Source: Candidatus Caccousia avicola (GTDB lineage: Bacteria > Bacillota > Clostridia > Oscillospirales > Acutalibacteraceae). Taken from it: a stretch of 35,172 nt of DNA. The position numbers were made by a program, and so were the translations under genes. Below are positions 16,082-25,179 of the stretch, one piece after another. Position 1 is the stretch's first letter; every line of letters starts with the position of its first letter. The notes under the pieces were generated by a model that was not told the origin of the DNA, ran no database searches, and worked only from the letters and a program-made list of their open reading frames with translations. The stretch spans positions 1 through 35,172 of the forward strand of contig DVGZ01000057.1 of assembly GCA_018712435.1 (NCBI GenBank), given 5' to 3'.

Positions 16082-17569
16082 GTGTTGTTGTTTGGAGATA
16101 AGCAAATTGTCGATGCGCTGCGGGAAATTTCGTTTGATGTTTTTACAGATCCGGAGCAAATTCCCTCCGGTCTGGATCTGCCGGCGTCCCATGCCATACA
16201 GAGCCAGATCAACCGTGTGCTGGAATTGTATCATAACCGCATCGTGTGGGAGAGCAATAACGTTCACCTCGTCAATGAGACGATCTCCTCCGGCCTGTGG
16301 AATATGGACATCGGGCCGGGGAATCAGGTGGTGGCCGCGTATTGGTCGGATGATTTCCGCCATATGATCGGCTACAACAGTGTGGAGGATTTCCCGAATA
16401 CCCTGGAATCCTGGTCGGATCTGCTCCATCCGGAGGACAAGGACCGCACGCTGAATCTGTTTGTCAAGACGCTGGAGGACCGCTCCGGCAGAACGAAATA
16501 TGATCTCGAATACCGCCTGAAAACGAGAAACCGGGGATACCGGTGGTATCGCGCGGCGGGCAACGTGCAGCGGAACGAGCAGGGACAGGCAATCCAGTTC
16601 ATTGGCATCTTCGTGGACGTCAACGAGGAGCATGAGAGAAAAGAGGCGCTCGACCGCGTCCTCAAGCGCTATTCCGCCATTGATAATGTCACCATTCAGG
16701 GATCTTTTTATATCCGGCTGCAAAGGCAGAGCCTGGAGGATTCCAAAAATGACGTCTGGTTTTCGGAGCCCTTCCGCAAGCAGCTGGGCTATATGGGCGA
16801 AGCGGAGTTCCCAAATCAGATCAATTCCTGGCTGAACCGTGTTCATCCGGAGGATCTTCCCACTTTTCTCAGTGTGATCAACGACGGCATTTCCCAGCAG
16901 AACGGGATGCTGGAAACCAAGTATCGGATCCAGCACCGCAACGGAAACTATCTGTGGGTACATGCCGTGATTGGTGTGAGCAGAGAGGAGAACAGCGGCA
17001 GGACCGTGATGGTGGGAGTGATCAACGATGTGACCGAGCTGTATCACACCCGCGAGCTGGTGGAGCAGAACATGAATGATCATGTTCATTCCCTGACGGA
17101 GTATTTGGAGAAAATCAATCAGACCATCGCGGAAAATACAGAGGCGATGCAGCTTGTCATGAAGCGTCAGGCAGAGCTGGCCCAGATTCTCAAAGATTCT
17201 CAGAATCAGATGGAGCGGACTTCCCAGGCGGTCAGCGCCATTCAGAATATTTCCCGGCAGACCAACCTGCTGTCGCTCAACGCTTCGGTGGAGGCGGCGC
17301 GGGCGGGCGTCGCGGGAAAAGGCTTCGCTGTGGTGGCGGAGGAAGTGCGAAGCCTCGCGCAGAACAGCGACGGGGTTTCCAAGGAAATTTCCGCCGATCT
17401 TGGCCAGATGAAAGAATATGTGGAAAATGTGGTCGAGCAGTTCGGTATGCTGAATGAGGAGATCTCCAATCAGGATAAAAAGATGTCCTCTATCCAGCAG
17501 ATGGTTTCGGAAATCGACACCACTGTCAGCGGCGTCAAGGATGTCATGGAGATGCTGCTGAATCAGTAA
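16082..17569 (+). CDS. Soluble PAS-PAS methyl-accepting chemotaxis-type receptor
   Basis: 495 residues from GTG. Two PAS/PAC domains, about 70-185 and 203-322 ([14 protein letters not shown] closes the first, [12 protein letters not shown] the second), precede an MCP signalling hairpin at about 335-495. Its tip, [19 protein letters not shown] then [15 protein letters not shown], is the CheA/CheW contact region. There are no membrane segments or signal peptide, so the receptor senses a cytoplasmic cue. The second PAS keeps HPED-type motifs. I chose GTG at 16082 because AGGAGG (16069-16074) is 7 bases upstream; the ATG at 16076 would leave only one base. No other chemotaxis gene is in the window. 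Its 3' end overlaps the convergent lipase gene by 26 bases. Confidence 0.9.
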   Translation: MLLFGDKQIVDALREISFDVFTDPEQIPSGLDLPASHAIQSQINRVLELYHNRIVWESNNVHLVNETISSGLWNMDIGPGNQVVAAYWSDDFRHMIGYNSVEDFPNTLESWSDLLHPEDKDRTLNLFVKTLEDRSGRTKYDLEYRLKTRNRGYRWYRAAGNVQRNEQGQAIQFIGIFVDVNEEHERKEALDRVLKRYSAIDNVTIQGSFYIRLQRQSLEDSKNDVWFSEPFRKQLGYMGEAEFPNQINSWLNRVHPEDLPTFLSVINDGISQQNGMLETKYRIQHRNGNYLWVHAVIGVSREENSGRTVMVGVINDVTELYHTRELVEQNMNDHVHSLTEYLEKINQTIAENTEAMQLVMKRQAELAQILKDSQNQMERTSQAVSAIQNISRQTNLLSLNASVEAARAGVAGKGFAVVAEEVRSLAQNSDGVSKEISADLGQMKEYVENVVEQFGMLNEEISNQDKKMSSIQQMVSEIDTTVSGVKDVMEMLLNQ

Positions 17570-18404
17570 CGGCGCAGAATTCGCTGTGAAGCAGCGCGCG
17601 TCCCGCTTCCAGACCCTCCTGATACAGGGCGAGCAGCTTGTCCCGGTCGCGCTCGATGCGGCGCACCTGCGGCGGGGAGACGGGGGCGATCACGGCGGCT
17701 GTCCCGCCGCATTCCAGCCCGGCGAGGAAGTCGAGCGTATCATTATAAATGCGGTGGCGCGTGTCGAGCGCGTGGATCATGGCGGGATACCGGCGGAACG
17801 CACTGCGGTAAGCGGCGCGGAAGGACTGCGGGGATTTGCGGTAGCCGCGCTCCCGCGTCAGCACCACCACGACGCGGTCACAGCCGTCCGCGAGCGCCCG
17901 GCGCACGGGAATCGGGTCGGCGGTGCCGCCGTCGAGCAGGAGCCGTCCCTGGTACGCGACGGGCTGAGAGAGCAGGGGCAGGGAGGTAGTGGCGCGCAGC
18001 GCTTCGAGATCGTCCCCGATCTCCTCCTTGCCGAAATAGACCGTCTCGCCCGTGCGGATGTCGATCGCGCCTGTCCAAAATTCGCAGGGGTTCTCGTAAA
18101 ACGCCTGATAATCGAACGGATCGAGATGCTGCGGGATCTCGTGAAAGATGAAATCCATACCAAACAGCGAGCGGTGCAGCAGCAGGCTGCGAAGCCCCAT
18201 ATAGCGCGGGTCGTGTAAATAGTCGGTGTTGGTGCGCAGGCCGCGCTCCTTCTGGCCGGACACATAGGACACGCCGTTCGCGGCTCCCGCCGACACGCCG
18301 ATGACATAATCCGCGTGAAAATTTCCTTCCAGGAACGCGTCGAGCACGCCCGCGGTGAACACGCCGCGCAGGCCGCCTCCTTCAAGCACAAGCCCTGTTT
18401 TCAT
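17544..18404 (-). CDS. Patatin-like phospholipase (RssA/YjjU type)
   Basis: 286 residues. It begins [20 protein letters not shown], giving the glycine-rich oxyanion motif. The nucleophile elbow GVSAG holds Ser38, and LLLDGG supplies the catalytic-dyad Asp158. Patatin-like enzymes hydrolyse acyl esters of phospholipids or related lipids; this bacterial subgroup is mostly uncharacterised. There is no signal peptide, so it is expected in the cytoplasm or at the inner membrane face. CCTCCT on the plus strand (AGGAGG) is 8 bases before the ATG, which excludes much longer upstream reading. It is divergent from mtnN, with separate promoters in the 150-base gap, and overlaps the end of the chemoreceptor gene. 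Confidence 0.9.
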   Translation of the reverse strand: MKTGLVLEGGGLRGVFTAGVLDAFLEGNFHADYVIGVSAGAANGVSYVSGQKERGLRTNTDYLHDPRYMGLRSLLLHRSLFGMDFIFHEIPQHLDPFDYQAFYENPCEFWTGAIDIRTGETVYFGKEEIGDDLEALRATTSLPLLSQPVAYQGRLLLDGGTADPIPVRRALADGCDRVVVVLTRERGYRKSPQSFRAAYRSAFRRYPAMIHALDTRHRIYNDTLDFLAGLECGGTAAVIAPVSPPQVRRIERDRDKLLALYQEGLEAGRALLHSEFCAVTDSAASP

Positions 18405-18437
18405 GGGCTGTTCCTCCTTTGCAAGCAATCTGTTCCC

Positions 18438-18467
18438 ATTGTAAAACCGGGCGGCGGCGCTTGTCAA
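18438..18467 (-). promoter_or_regulatory. Predicted promoter of the patatin-like gene
   Basis: On the minus strand TTGACA (18462-18467) and TACAAT (18438-18443) are separated by 18 bases. The start would be about 25 bases before the ATG. Confidence 0.55.
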
Positions 18468-18478
18468 ACGGAAACCGC

Positions 18479-18507
18479 TTGCAATTCGCGTCCTCGCACA
18501 GTATAGT
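18479..18507 (+). promoter_or_regulatory. Predicted promoter of mtnN
   Basis: TTGCAA and TATAGT are 17 bases apart. A second AT box, TATAAT at 18515-18520, lacks a good -35. The promoter diverges from that of the patatin-like gene. Confidence 0.55.
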
Positions 18508-18554
18508 AACATCATATAATCATGAGAAAACGCTTTGAAAGGAGACGGGCAGCG

Positions 18555-19250
18555 ATGATAGGGATCATAGGAGCGATGGATATTGAGGTCAACCGCCTGA
18601 TTGAGGCGATGGAGGACAAAACGCCGGAGACGGTGAGCCGCATGACGTTCTGGCGCGGCACGCTGGCGGGTGTGGCGTGCGTCGTGGCCCGCTGCGGCGC
18701 GGGAAAGGTCAACTCCGCCGTCTGCGCGCAGACGATGATCCTCCGCTACGGCGTGGAGATTGTGATCAACACGGGCGCGGCGGGCGGCGTCGGCAGCCGT
18801 GACGTCAACATCGGGGATCTCGTGGTGGCCACGGGCGTGATCCAGCACGACTACGATACCACAGCGATCGACGGGGAGAACGGACATAACCTTTCCCTGC
18901 TGAACGAATCGCTCCTGCCCACGGACGAGCGCGTCTCCGGCCTGCTCGCGGACTGCGCGCGGGAGATCTATGAGGGGAACGTGCACCGCGGCGTGGTGGC
19001 CACCGGCGATCAGTTCATCTGCGGGAACGCCCATCTGCATGAGATCGCGGAACGCACCGGCGCGGTGGCGTGCGAGATGGAGGGCGGCAGCATCGGCCAG
19101 GCGTGCGCGCTCGCGGGCGTACCGTTTGCCGTTCTGCGCGCGATTTCCGACAACGCCGACGACAACGCCGTGGTCGATTTCCCGAAATTTGTTCTCGAAG
19201 CGGCGGAGAAGAGCGCGGCTCTGCTCATGAAGGCTCTGCCCCGGCTGTAA
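18555..19250 (+). CDS. mtnN: 5'-methylthioadenosine/S-adenosylhomocysteine nucleosidase
   Basis: 231 residues, the normal length. It cleaves adenine from MTA, SAH and 5'-deoxyadenosine, so it clears the by-products of SAM-dependent methylation and radical-SAM chemistry, and feeds methionine salvage and S-ribosylhomocysteine formation. The start MIGIIGAMDIEV places Glu11 where the family has its first catalytic residue; CEMEGGSIGQ carries the ribose-binding Glu (residues 174/176) and ISDNAD the catalytic Asp199. An upstream in-frame ATG at 18522 is less likely: AAAGGAGA lies just before 18555, and the protein from there matches the family N-terminus exactly. A truncated cyclase gene follows 21 bases downstream. 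Confidence 0.95.
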   Translation: MIGIIGAMDIEVNRLIEAMEDKTPETVSRMTFWRGTLAGVACVVARCGAGKVNSAVCAQTMILRYGVEIVINTGAAGGVGSRDVNIGDLVVATGVIQHDYDTTAIDGENGHNLSLLNESLLPTDERVSGLLADCAREIYEGNVHRGVVATGDQFICGNAHLHEIAERTGAVACEMEGGSIGQACALAGVPFAVLRAISDNADDNAVVDFPKFVLEAAEKSAALLMKALPRL

Positions 19251-19271
19251 TGCGGGAAGGAGGATCCGGCT

Positions 19272-19535
19272 TTGGCTATCATCAACATTTCCCGGGAGCT
19301 GTTTTCGTCTCCCGTCTATCCCGGCGATCCCGCGCCGTCGTTTGAGCAGATCCGCCGCATCGATCAGGGGGACAGCTGCAATTTGACGGCGTTTTATTCG
19401 GGCAGCCACAGCGCGACCCATCTCGACGCGCCCCTGCATTTTGTCGGCGGCGGAGAGACGATCGACCGCTTTCCGCTCTTTGTCCGGGGGCTGGAAGCCG
19501 CGCTGACGCGGGCGGTGCTGATAACCGAGGACTGA
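19272..19535 (+). pseudogene. N-terminal fragment of a cyclase/kynurenine formamidase-family gene
   Basis: TTG start with AAGGAGG 8 bases upstream. The 87 residues read AIINISRELFSSPVYPGDPA and then SHSATHLDAPLHF, the metal-binding HxxTHxDxPxHF motif of the KynB/cyclase family. Intact members are around 200 residues; this one stops at TGA after VLITED and the DNA then leads into a tRNA gene, so the C-terminal half with the second metal ligands is gone. It probably belonged to the mtnN transcript. Whether the short product is made or folds is unknown. Confidence 0.75.
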
Positions 19536-19571
19536 TCCGGCGGGGTTCTTCAAAAAATCTCAATTTTCCTC

Positions 19572-19601
19572 TTGATTTTCTCCCCTGAGGTGTGCTATAA
19601 T
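19572..19601 (+). promoter_or_regulatory. Predicted promoter of tRNA-Phe
   Basis: TTGATT and a perfect TATAAT are 18 bases apart; the tRNA 5' end lies 21 bases after the -10 box. Confidence 0.6.
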
Positions 19602-19621
19602 CCAAAAGCTGACAAAAACAC

Positions 19622-19697
19622 GCCTCTGTAGCTCAGTTGGTAGAGCAGGGGACTGAAAATCCCCGTGTCGGTGGTTCGATTCCGCCCGGAGGCACCA
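19622..19697 (+). tRNA. tRNA-Phe (anticodon GAA)
   Basis: 76 bases with an encoded CCA. The acceptor stem is GCCTCTG with CGGAGGC (one G-U); the D-loop region is AGCTCAGTTGGTAGAGC; the anticodon arm GGGGA-CTGAAAA-TCCCC has GAA; and the T arm has GGTTCGATTCC. The fold is regular. No copy of its 3' end is seen downstream, so there is no sign of a tRNA-integrated element in the window. Confidence 0.97.
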
Positions 19698-19760
19698 GCA
19701 TAGGATCGGTGACCTGCCCGAAAGCAGGGGCTTTCCCGGCAAAGAAAGCTTGAAAAAGAG

Positions 19761-19820
19761 AAGCCAATAACATTTTTCCAGCTGTCTGTGAGGATGGCGA
19801 AGAGTGTTATTGGCTTTTTT
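19761..19820 (+). terminator. Long-loop perfect inverted repeat with T-run after tRNA-Phe
   Basis: AAGCCAATAACA (19761-19772) and TGTTATTGGCTT (19805-19816) pair perfectly over 12 bases and are followed by TTTT to 19820. The loop of 32 bases is unusually long for an intrinsic terminator. It may end tRNA-Phe transcription and lies 35 bases before the HTH gene, so it could also regulate that operon. Confidence 0.55.
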
Positions 19821-19855
19821 GCTGTCCCGAACCCCATCAAAAGGAGAGAGTTGTT

Positions 19856-20056
19856 ATGAATCACGCCATCAATGCTTATTTCCAATCCTTGATCCAACAG
19901 GCGGGAGGCCCCAAGGCGTTTGCAAACCAGTATGGTCTGTCCGCCCCCACGATCGAAGCCTGGGCGGCGGGTACACGCCGCGCCCAGGAGAATTCCCTGA
20001 CTGTCGTTGCCTGCGCTTTGGGGTTGGGAACCTCCGGCTGGACAAAGCTTTGCTGA
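19856..20056 (+). CDS. Small Cro/XRE-like helix-turn-helix protein
   Basis: 66 residues. Residues about 18-42 (GPKAFANQYGLSAPTIEAWA) read as a helix-turn-helix of Cro/XRE type, followed by a short hydrophobic helix. AAAGGAGAGAG lies about 7 bases before the ATG. It ends 11 bases before the MFS transporter start, so the two form an operon and it may regulate the transporter; this is inferred from position only. There is no second domain for ligand binding. Confidence 0.7.
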   Translation: MNHAINAYFQSLIQQAGGPKAFANQYGLSAPTIEAWAAGTRRAQENSLTVVACALGLGTSGWTKLC

Positions 20057-20067
20057 GGAGGAGACCA

Positions 20068-21273
20068 ATGAAAGGAAAGCTCAATTCTTACAACCACACC
20101 ATTTCCGCCTGCTTCATCGGCTATGTGGTGCAGGCCATTATTGTCAACTTTGCCCCCCTGCTCTTTCTGACCTTCCAGAACAGCTACGGAATCCCTCTGT
20201 CACAGATCACGATGCTGGTGACGGTCAACTTCGGCGTGCAGCTTCTGGTTGATTTGCTCTCCGCCGGGTTTGTGGACAAAATCGGCTACCGGGTTTCGAT
20301 GCTGCTGGCCCATCTTACTTCCGCGGGCGGGCTGCTTTTGCTGGCCTTTCTGCCGGACGCTTTGTCCGATCCCTTCCTCGGCCTTCTGATCGCCGTCATC
20401 GTGTATGCCATCGGCGGCGGGCTGCTGGAGGTTCTGGTCAGCCCCGTGATGGAGTCGTGTCCCACGGATAACAAGGAGAAGGCCATGAGCCTGCTGCACT
20501 CGTTTTACAGCTGGGGGCAGGTCGGCGTTGTTTTGCTCTCCACCATCTATTTTTCCCTGTTCGGCACGGCAAACTGGAAGATTCTCGCCGTGCTCTGGGC
20601 GGCGATCCCCGTGTTTAACTTTTTCGTCTTTCTCCGCGTGCCGATTGCTCCGCTGATTCAGGAGGGGGAGCGCGGTCTGCGTCTGCGAGAGCTGTTTTCG
20701 CGCCGGATTTTCTGGCTGTTCTTCCTCATGATGCTGTGCGCCGGAGCCAGTGAACAGGCGGTGAGCCAGTGGGCCTCCACCTTCGCGGAGCAGAGTCTCG
20801 GCGTGAGCAAGACCGTGGGCGATCTGGCCGGACCGATGGCCTTTGCCGTCTGCATGGGAATCGCCCGCTCGTTTTACGGCAAATACGGATCCCGGATCGA
20901 TCTGGACCGCTTCATGATCAGCAGCGCCGCGTTGTGCGTGCTGTCGTACCTGTTGCTTTCACTGGTTCCCGTCCCGGCGCTCAGCCTGCTGAGCTGTTCG
21001 CTGTGCGGGCTGAGTGTGGGCATCATGTGGCCCGGCACGCTGAGCAAGGCCGCGGCCACGCTGCGCGGCGGCGGTACGGCAATGTTTGCCCTGCTGGCCC
21101 TCGCGGGGGATCTCGGCTGCTCGGGCGGGCCGACGCTCGCGGGCATGGTGTCCGCCTCCGCGGGCGATGATCTGCGCGTCGGGATCCTGGCCGCCGTCGT
21201 ATTTCCCGTGCTTCTGATGCTCGGCCTGTGTTTGCTGCACCGGGGCAGAGCACGGCAGAAAACCGCTTCCTAA
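20068..21273 (+). CDS. Major facilitator superfamily transporter
   Basis: 401 residues, about twelve membrane segments. The N-terminus [20 protein letters not shown] and [10 protein letters not shown] after the second or third helix resemble the MFS loop 2-3 region; the central loop is near residue 200 ([18 protein letters not shown]). The substrate is not readable; sugar-type and drug-type MFS proteins are both possible. The start is ATG at 20068 with GAGGAGGAGA directly upstream in the HTH stop region. The end is 84 bases before the pfl promoter; no clear terminator is seen between. Confidence 0.88.
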   Translation: MKGKLNSYNHTISACFIGYVVQAIIVNFAPLLFLTFQNSYGIPLSQITMLVTVNFGVQLLVDLLSAGFVDKIGYRVSMLLAHLTSAGGLLLLAFLPDALSDPFLGLLIAVIVYAIGGGLLEVLVSPVMESCPTDNKEKAMSLLHSFYSWGQVGVVLLSTIYFSLFGTANWKILAVLWAAIPVFNFFVFLRVPIAPLIQEGERGLRLRELFSRRIFWLFFLMMLCAGASEQAVSQWASTFAEQSLGVSKTVGDLAGPMAFAVCMGIARSFYGKYGSRIDLDRFMISSAALCVLSYLLLSLVPVPALSLLSCSLCGLSVGIMWPGTLSKAAATLRGGGTAMFALLALAGDLGCSGGPTLAGMVSASAGDDLRVGILAAVVFPVLLMLGLCLLHRGRARQKTAS

Positions 21274-21356
21274 ACATAAGAGGCACAAATCCGCCCGCCG
21301 TTTTGGGGGAAATCTTTACCCTTTTTCCGAATTTCCGGTTTGGATCGAATCCCCGC

Positions 21357-21385
21357 TTGACGGCGTCCGGCGCGCGTGTTATGAT
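21357..21385 (+). promoter_or_regulatory. Predicted promoter of the pfl operon
   Basis: TTGACG and TATGAT are 17 bases apart. Transcription would start near 21392, just before the riboswitch. The stretch 21274-21356 upstream holds no gene. Confidence 0.65.
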
Positions 21386-21401
21386 AGGCTCAAAGAGAAA
21401 A

Positions 21402-21493
21402 GGGCCCCATTACTGACGGAACCCGGCCAAGGCCGGAATGGTGGATGGACCACCGGGGAATGGGTCGCCTGTGAAACGCCGACCGTCTGGGCA
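21402..21493 (+). promoter_or_regulatory. ZTP (pfl-motif) riboswitch upstream of pflB
   Basis: The layout matches the pfl/ZTP motif. P1 CCCATT (21406-21411) pairs with AATGGG (21459-21464). Inside lie CCGGCC-AA-GGCCGG and GGTGG/CCACC followed by the conserved GGGGA. The 3' part has CCGTCTGGGC, the highly conserved end of the motif, and ACGG (21416-21419) can form the pseudoknot with CCGT (21483-21486). The family binds ZMP/ZTP, signals of 10-formyl-tetrahydrofolate shortage. The association with pyruvate formate-lyase genes is what gave the motif its name. Aptamer 3' bases overlap the terminator stem, so ligand binding would prevent termination. Confidence 0.88.
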
Positions 21494-21524
21494 GCATCCT
21501 TTGTGGTGCTGCCCTTTTTGTTTT
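21489..21524 (+). terminator. Riboswitch-controlled intrinsic terminator
   Basis: GGGCAGCA (21489-21496) pairs with TGCTGCCC (21507-21514) and is followed by TTTTTGTTTT. The left arm begins inside the conserved CTGGGC of the ZTP aptamer, so folded aptamer and terminator compete; this is an ON switch layout. Confidence 0.88.
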
Positions 21525-21580
21525 GCAGAAAGGGCAGCGCGCGGGGTGTCAGGAAACGAAACGGAAAGGTGTGTTGTTCG

Positions 21581-23809
21581 ATGACAGCTTGGAAAGACTT
21601 TACTCCCGGTATTTGGCAGGATGAAATTAACGTTCGGGATTTTATTCAGCGCAATTATACGCCGTATGACGGGGACGCGTCGTTCCTTGCCGGCCCGACG
21701 GAGCGCACGCTGGCGCTGCGCGGCGAAATGGACGAGCTGTTCCGCAAGGAGCATGAGAAGGACGGCGTGCTGAAGATTGACGTTGACACCGTCATCACCC
21801 CCACCGCCTTCGCTCCCGGTTATCTGGACAAGGAGAAGGAGATCATCGTCGGCTTCCAGACCGACGAGCCGCTCAAACGCGCCTGCAATCCCTTCGGCGG
21901 AATGCGTATGGTGCATGACGCGTGCAAGGCTTACGGCTATACCGTTTCCGAGAATGTGGAGAAGCAGTTCTGCCAGCACCGCACGCACAACGACGGCGTG
22001 TTCTCCGCTTACACGCCCGAGATCCGCGCGGCGCGCCACTGCGGACTGATCACCGGCCTGCCGGACGCTTACGGACGCGGCCGCATCATCGGCGACTACC
22101 GCCGTGTGGCGCTCTACGGCGTGGATCGCCTGATCGAGGAGAAGAAGAAGGATAAGCTGGCGCGCGGCGAGGAGCCGATGCTGGAGCGCACCATCCGTGC
22201 GCTGGAGGAGCTTTCCATGCAGCTCGAGGCGCTCGAGGACATGAAGAAGATGGCCGCCGCCTACGGCTTCGACATTTCCCGTCCGGCGGAGAACGCCCGC
22301 GAGGCTGTGCAGTGGACGTACTTCGGCTATCTCGCGTCCATCAAGGAGCAGAACGGCGCGGCTATGAGCCTGGGCCGTGTCTCCACCTTCCTCGATATCT
22401 ATTTCGAGCGCGATCTGCGCGAGGGGATTCTCGACGAGTCCGGTGCGCAGGAGATCATGGATGATTTCGTGATGAAGCTCCGCATGGCGCGCCACCTGCG
22501 CACGCCCGATTATAATGAGCTGTTCGGCGGCGATCCGATGTGGATCACCGAGTCGATCGGCGGCGTGGGAGAGGATGGCCGTCACCTCGTCACGAAAAAC
22601 TGCTACCGCATGCTCAACACGCTCTATAATCTGAACCCCTCCGCCGAGCCGAACCTGACGGTTCTCTGGGCCGAAGCGCTGCCGGAGAACTGGAAGCGCT
22701 TCACGGCGAAGGTTTCCTGCGACACCGACGCGCTGCAATATGAGAACGACGACGTGATGCGCCCGCTCTATGGCGACGACTACGCGATCGCCTGCTGCGT
22801 CTCCGCGATGAAGGTCGGCAAGCAGATGCAGTTCTTCGGCGCGCGCGCCAACCTCGCGAAGCTTCTCCTTCTGGCCCTCAACGGCGGCCGCGACGAGAAG
22901 AAGAACATGCAGGTCGGCCCGGAGCACGAGCCGTATCAGGGCGAATACCTCGACTACGACAAGGTGGTGGAGCTGCTCGACTTCTATCGTCCGTGGTTGG
23001 CGAAAACGTATGTGAGCGCGATGAACATCATCCACTACATGCACGACAAATATTGCTACGAAAAGACGCAGATGGCGCTGCACGATTCCCATGTGCACCG
23101 CTTCATGGCTTTCGGTATCGCGGGCATGAGCTGCATGGCCGACTCCCTCTCCGCCATCAAATACGCGAAGGTGCGCTGCGTGCGCGACCCGGAGACGGGC
23201 CTGATCACCGACTACGAGATCGAGGGCGAGTATCCGGCCTTCGGCAACGACGACGACCGCGTTGATTCCATTGCCACGGAGCAGGTGGAGCTGTTCTGCA
23301 AGGAGCTCAAAAAGAACCCGCTGTACCGCGGCGCGGAGCATACGCTGTCCATCCTCACCATCACCTCGAACGTGATGTACGGCAAAAAGACGGGCTCCAC
23401 CCCGGACGGCCGCAAGGCGGGCGAGCCGCTGGCCCCGGGCGCGAATCCGATGGCGGGCCGCGACCGCTCCGGCGCGCTGGCTTCGCTCAACTCCGTCGCG
23501 AAGCTCAGCTATGACGTCTGCCGCGACGGTATCTCCAACACCTTCTCCATCGTGCCGCAGGCGCTTGGCAAGACGGACGACGAGCGCGTGACGAATCTGG
23601 TGTGTATCCTCGGCGGCTATTTCGGCCAGAAGGCGCACCACCTGAACGTGAACGTCCTCAACCGCGAAACGCTCATGGCCGCTTACGAGCATCCGGAGGA
23701 TTACCCGAACCTGACGATCCGCGTTTCCGGCTACGCGGTCAACTTCTACAAGCTTTCCCGTGAGCAGCAGCGTGAGGTCATCGCCCGCACGTTCCATGTG
23801 AGCGTATGA
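21581..23809 (+). CDS. pflB: Pyruvate formate-lyase (formate C-acetyltransferase)
   Basis: 742 residues, normal for PFL. It converts pyruvate and CoA to acetyl-CoA and formate in anaerobic fermentation; formate also feeds one-carbon metabolism. The active-site pair is Cys405-Cys406 in [16 protein letters not shown], and the glycyl radical is Gly717 in RVSGYAVNF near the C-terminus. The substrate-pocket segments are intact and typical of true PFL rather than glycerol or choline glycyl radical enzymes. The start at 21581 is preceded by GGAAAGGTG. It overlaps pflA by four bases (ATGA) and is under the ZTP riboswitch. Confidence 0.97.
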   Translation: MTAWKDFTPGIWQDEINVRDFIQRNYTPYDGDASFLAGPTERTLALRGEMDELFRKEHEKDGVLKIDVDTVITPTAFAPGYLDKEKEIIVGFQTDEPLKRACNPFGGMRMVHDACKAYGYTVSENVEKQFCQHRTHNDGVFSAYTPEIRAARHCGLITGLPDAYGRGRIIGDYRRVALYGVDRLIEEKKKDKLARGEEPMLERTIRALEELSMQLEALEDMKKMAAAYGFDISRPAENAREAVQWTYFGYLASIKEQNGAAMSLGRVSTFLDIYFERDLREGILDESGAQEIMDDFVMKLRMARHLRTPDYNELFGGDPMWITESIGGVGEDGRHLVTKNCYRMLNTLYNLNPSAEPNLTVLWAEALPENWKRFTAKVSCDTDALQYENDDVMRPLYGDDYAIACCVSAMKVGKQMQFFGARANLAKLLLLALNGGRDEKKNMQVGPEHEPYQGEYLDYDKVVELLDFYRPWLAKTYVSAMNIIHYMHDKYCYEKTQMALHDSHVHRFMAFGIAGMSCMADSLSAIKYAKVRCVRDPETGLITDYEIEGEYPAFGNDDDRVDSIATEQVELFCKELKKNPLYRGAEHTLSILTITSNVMYGKKTGSTPDGRKAGEPLAPGANPMAGRDRSGALASLNSVAKLSYDVCRDGISNTFSIVPQALGKTDDERVTNLVCILGGYFGQKAHHLNVNVLNRETLMAAYEHPEDYPNLTIRVSGYAVNFYKLSREQQREVIARTFHVSV

Positions 23810-24525
23810 CGGGGCGGCTGCATTCGATCCAGTCGCTTGGCGCGGTGGACGGGCCGGGCATCCGGGCCGTTGCCTTCCTGCAGGGCTGTCCGCTGCGCTG
23901 CGCGTACTGCCACAATCCCGACACCTGGAATCCCGAGGGGGGCGAGCCGATCGAAGCTGGGGAGCTGGCGAAAAAGCTGCTTCGCTACCGTTCCTACTGG
24001 GGGAAAGAGGGCGGCGTGACTGTCACGGGCGGCGAACCGCTTCTACAGGCCGCGTTTGTGGAAGAACTCTTCACAATCCTGCAAAGCGAGGGCGTGCACA
24101 CCGCGCTGGACACCTCCTGCACGGGAGACCTCGCCGCCGCTGAGCGTGTCCTGCGCCATACCGATCTTGTACTGGCGGACCTCAAGTTCCTCACCGAGGA
24201 GGACTATGCGGCATATTGCCGGGGGAGTCTCGCCCGTGTCAAAGAGTTTCTGCGGCTGACCGAGCGCATGGGTGTGCCGCTGTGGATCCGGCATGTCGTG
24301 GTGCCCGGCCTGACGGACGGGGAGGAGCATATCCGCGCGCTTGGGCGCGAGGCGGCTTCCTATTCCAACCTGCGGAAAATCGAGCTGCTTCCGTTTCGCA
24401 AGCTGTGTCTCGAAAAATACCGCACGATGGGGATTCCGTTCCCGCTTGAGGATTCTCCGGAGATGGACGAAGCCCGCTGCCATGCGCTTTTCCGCCTTCT
24501 GCCGAAGGTGGGGGAGACGCGCTGA
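23806..24525 (+). CDS. pflA: Pyruvate formate-lyase activating enzyme (radical SAM)
   Basis: 239 residues. It uses a 4Fe-4S cluster and SAM to abstract hydrogen from Gly717 of PflB. The radical SAM motif CPLRCAYC puts the cluster ligands at Cys28, Cys32 and Cys35; VTGGEPLLQ is the GGE SAM-binding motif, and DLKFL and HVVVPGLTD are typical of PFL-AE. The ATG overlaps the pflB stop (ATGA), so translation is coupled. The 5'-deoxyadenosine by-product is a substrate of MtnN, encoded about 5 kb upstream. No clear terminator follows; the next 120 bases are AT-rich. Confidence 0.96.
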   Translation: MTGRLHSIQSLGAVDGPGIRAVAFLQGCPLRCAYCHNPDTWNPEGGEPIEAGELAKKLLRYRSYWGKEGGVTVTGGEPLLQAAFVEELFTILQSEGVHTALDTSCTGDLAAAERVLRHTDLVLADLKFLTEEDYAAYCRGSLARVKEFLRLTERMGVPLWIRHVVVPGLTDGEEHIRALGREAASYSNLRKIELLPFRKLCLEKYRTMGIPFPLEDSPEMDEARCHALFRLLPKVGETR

Positions 24526-24645
24526 AAACCGGGTCGAAAATTGGGAAAAGTGCTGTCCGAAACGGTGGAAAACTTTCAGTAAATTGTGGAAAAATGTAGA
24601 AATAAAAAATTCATAATTTGTTCATTTATTATACATGCGCCGTTC

Positions 24646-24674
24646 TTCAATCAGCGGAAAAAATCTCCTATACT
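24646..24674 (+). promoter_or_regulatory. Possible promoter of the Usp-domain gene
   Basis: TTCAAT and TATACT are 17 bases apart. A short hairpin, AGCCGG-AAAAT-CCGGCT (24687-24703), sits in the short leader directly before the SD. Confidence 0.4.
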
Positions 24675-24722
24675 GAGGATGGAGAAAGCCGGAAAATCCG
24701 GCTCAGAAAGGAGGTTCCCGCT

Positions 24723-25169
24723 TTGAAAGCGAAATCAGCCGTGATGGTCTGCGTCACGGGACAGCGCGACTGCGACAGGCTTATCCGGGCCGGGCGCAGG
24801 CTGGCGGATCAGGAGGCATGTGACCTGCATGTGCTTTGTGTGCAGCCCGTTGAACCGTGCGGAACATCATGCGGCGAAGAATTGGAGTATCTGCGCCAGA
24901 CGGCAAGGGACGCCGGCGCGGAGATGACCGTGTATTTTCAGGACAACGCCCCCGTGATTGCGGCCAGCTTTGCCCGCCGGATTGGGGCCAAACATATCTT
25001 TACAGGAATGGCCGAGGCGCCGGTCAACGGCTTTGTGGAGATCCTTCACAAGCTGCTGCCGAAAACGCCGATCTCGATGGTGGCCAAAAGCGGAGTGATT
25101 TACAACATCTGGCCGGAGGAGGCCAAATCCGCCGCACGCCCCGCCAAGCTTGCCCCGGCCCTCAAATAA
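24723..25169 (+). CDS. Stand-alone universal stress protein (KdpD-Usp-like) domain
   Basis: 148 residues from a TTG start; AGGAGG is 8 bases upstream. VCVTGQRDCDRLIRAGRRLA then DLHVLCVQP matches the start of the Usp-like domain found in KdpD sensor kinases, and AKHIFTGMAEAPVNGFVEIL resembles its second half, where a nucleotide-binding glycine loop would lie. No kinase or K+-transport gene is nearby. The function is unknown; single Usp domains often bind ATP or cyclic nucleotides. The longer reading from 24618 is rejected because it has no SD and starts in AT-rich leader. A strong terminator follows. Confidence 0.75.
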   Translation: MKAKSAVMVCVTGQRDCDRLIRAGRRLADQEACDLHVLCVQPVEPCGTSCGEELEYLRQTARDAGAEMTVYFQDNAPVIAASFARRIGAKHIFTGMAEAPVNGFVEILHKLLPKTPISMVAKSGVIYNIWPEEAKSAARPAKLAPALK

Positions 25170-25179
25170 ATAAAATGAC

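Noticed and set aside
16067-17089. Minus-strand 340-residue frame over the chemoreceptor gene
   Set aside because: The plus strand encodes recognisable PAS and MCP domains with SD and promoter; the antisense frame has no recognisable family.
18405-19553. Upstream extension of the patatin-like frame to 669 residues
   Set aside because: It runs antisense through mtnN. The internal ATG at 18404 has a well-placed AGGAGG and the family N-terminus.
19698-19855. T-box leader or attL/attR site next to tRNA-Phe
   Set aside because: No AGGGTGGNACCGCG-type T-box sequence, no aminoacyl-tRNA synthetase gene, no repeat of the tRNA 3' end and no integrase in the window.
24526-24640. Replication-origin-like DnaA boxes (TGTGGAAAA, GTGGAAAAC) after pflA
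   Set aside because: They do not match TGTGGATAA, are too few, and no dnaA or dnaN gene is near; they fit a simple AT-rich intergenic region.
24618-24722. Start of the Usp-domain protein at 24618
   Set aside because: No SD there and the added residues lie over a probable promoter and hairpin; TTG at 24723 has AGGAGG at the right distance.
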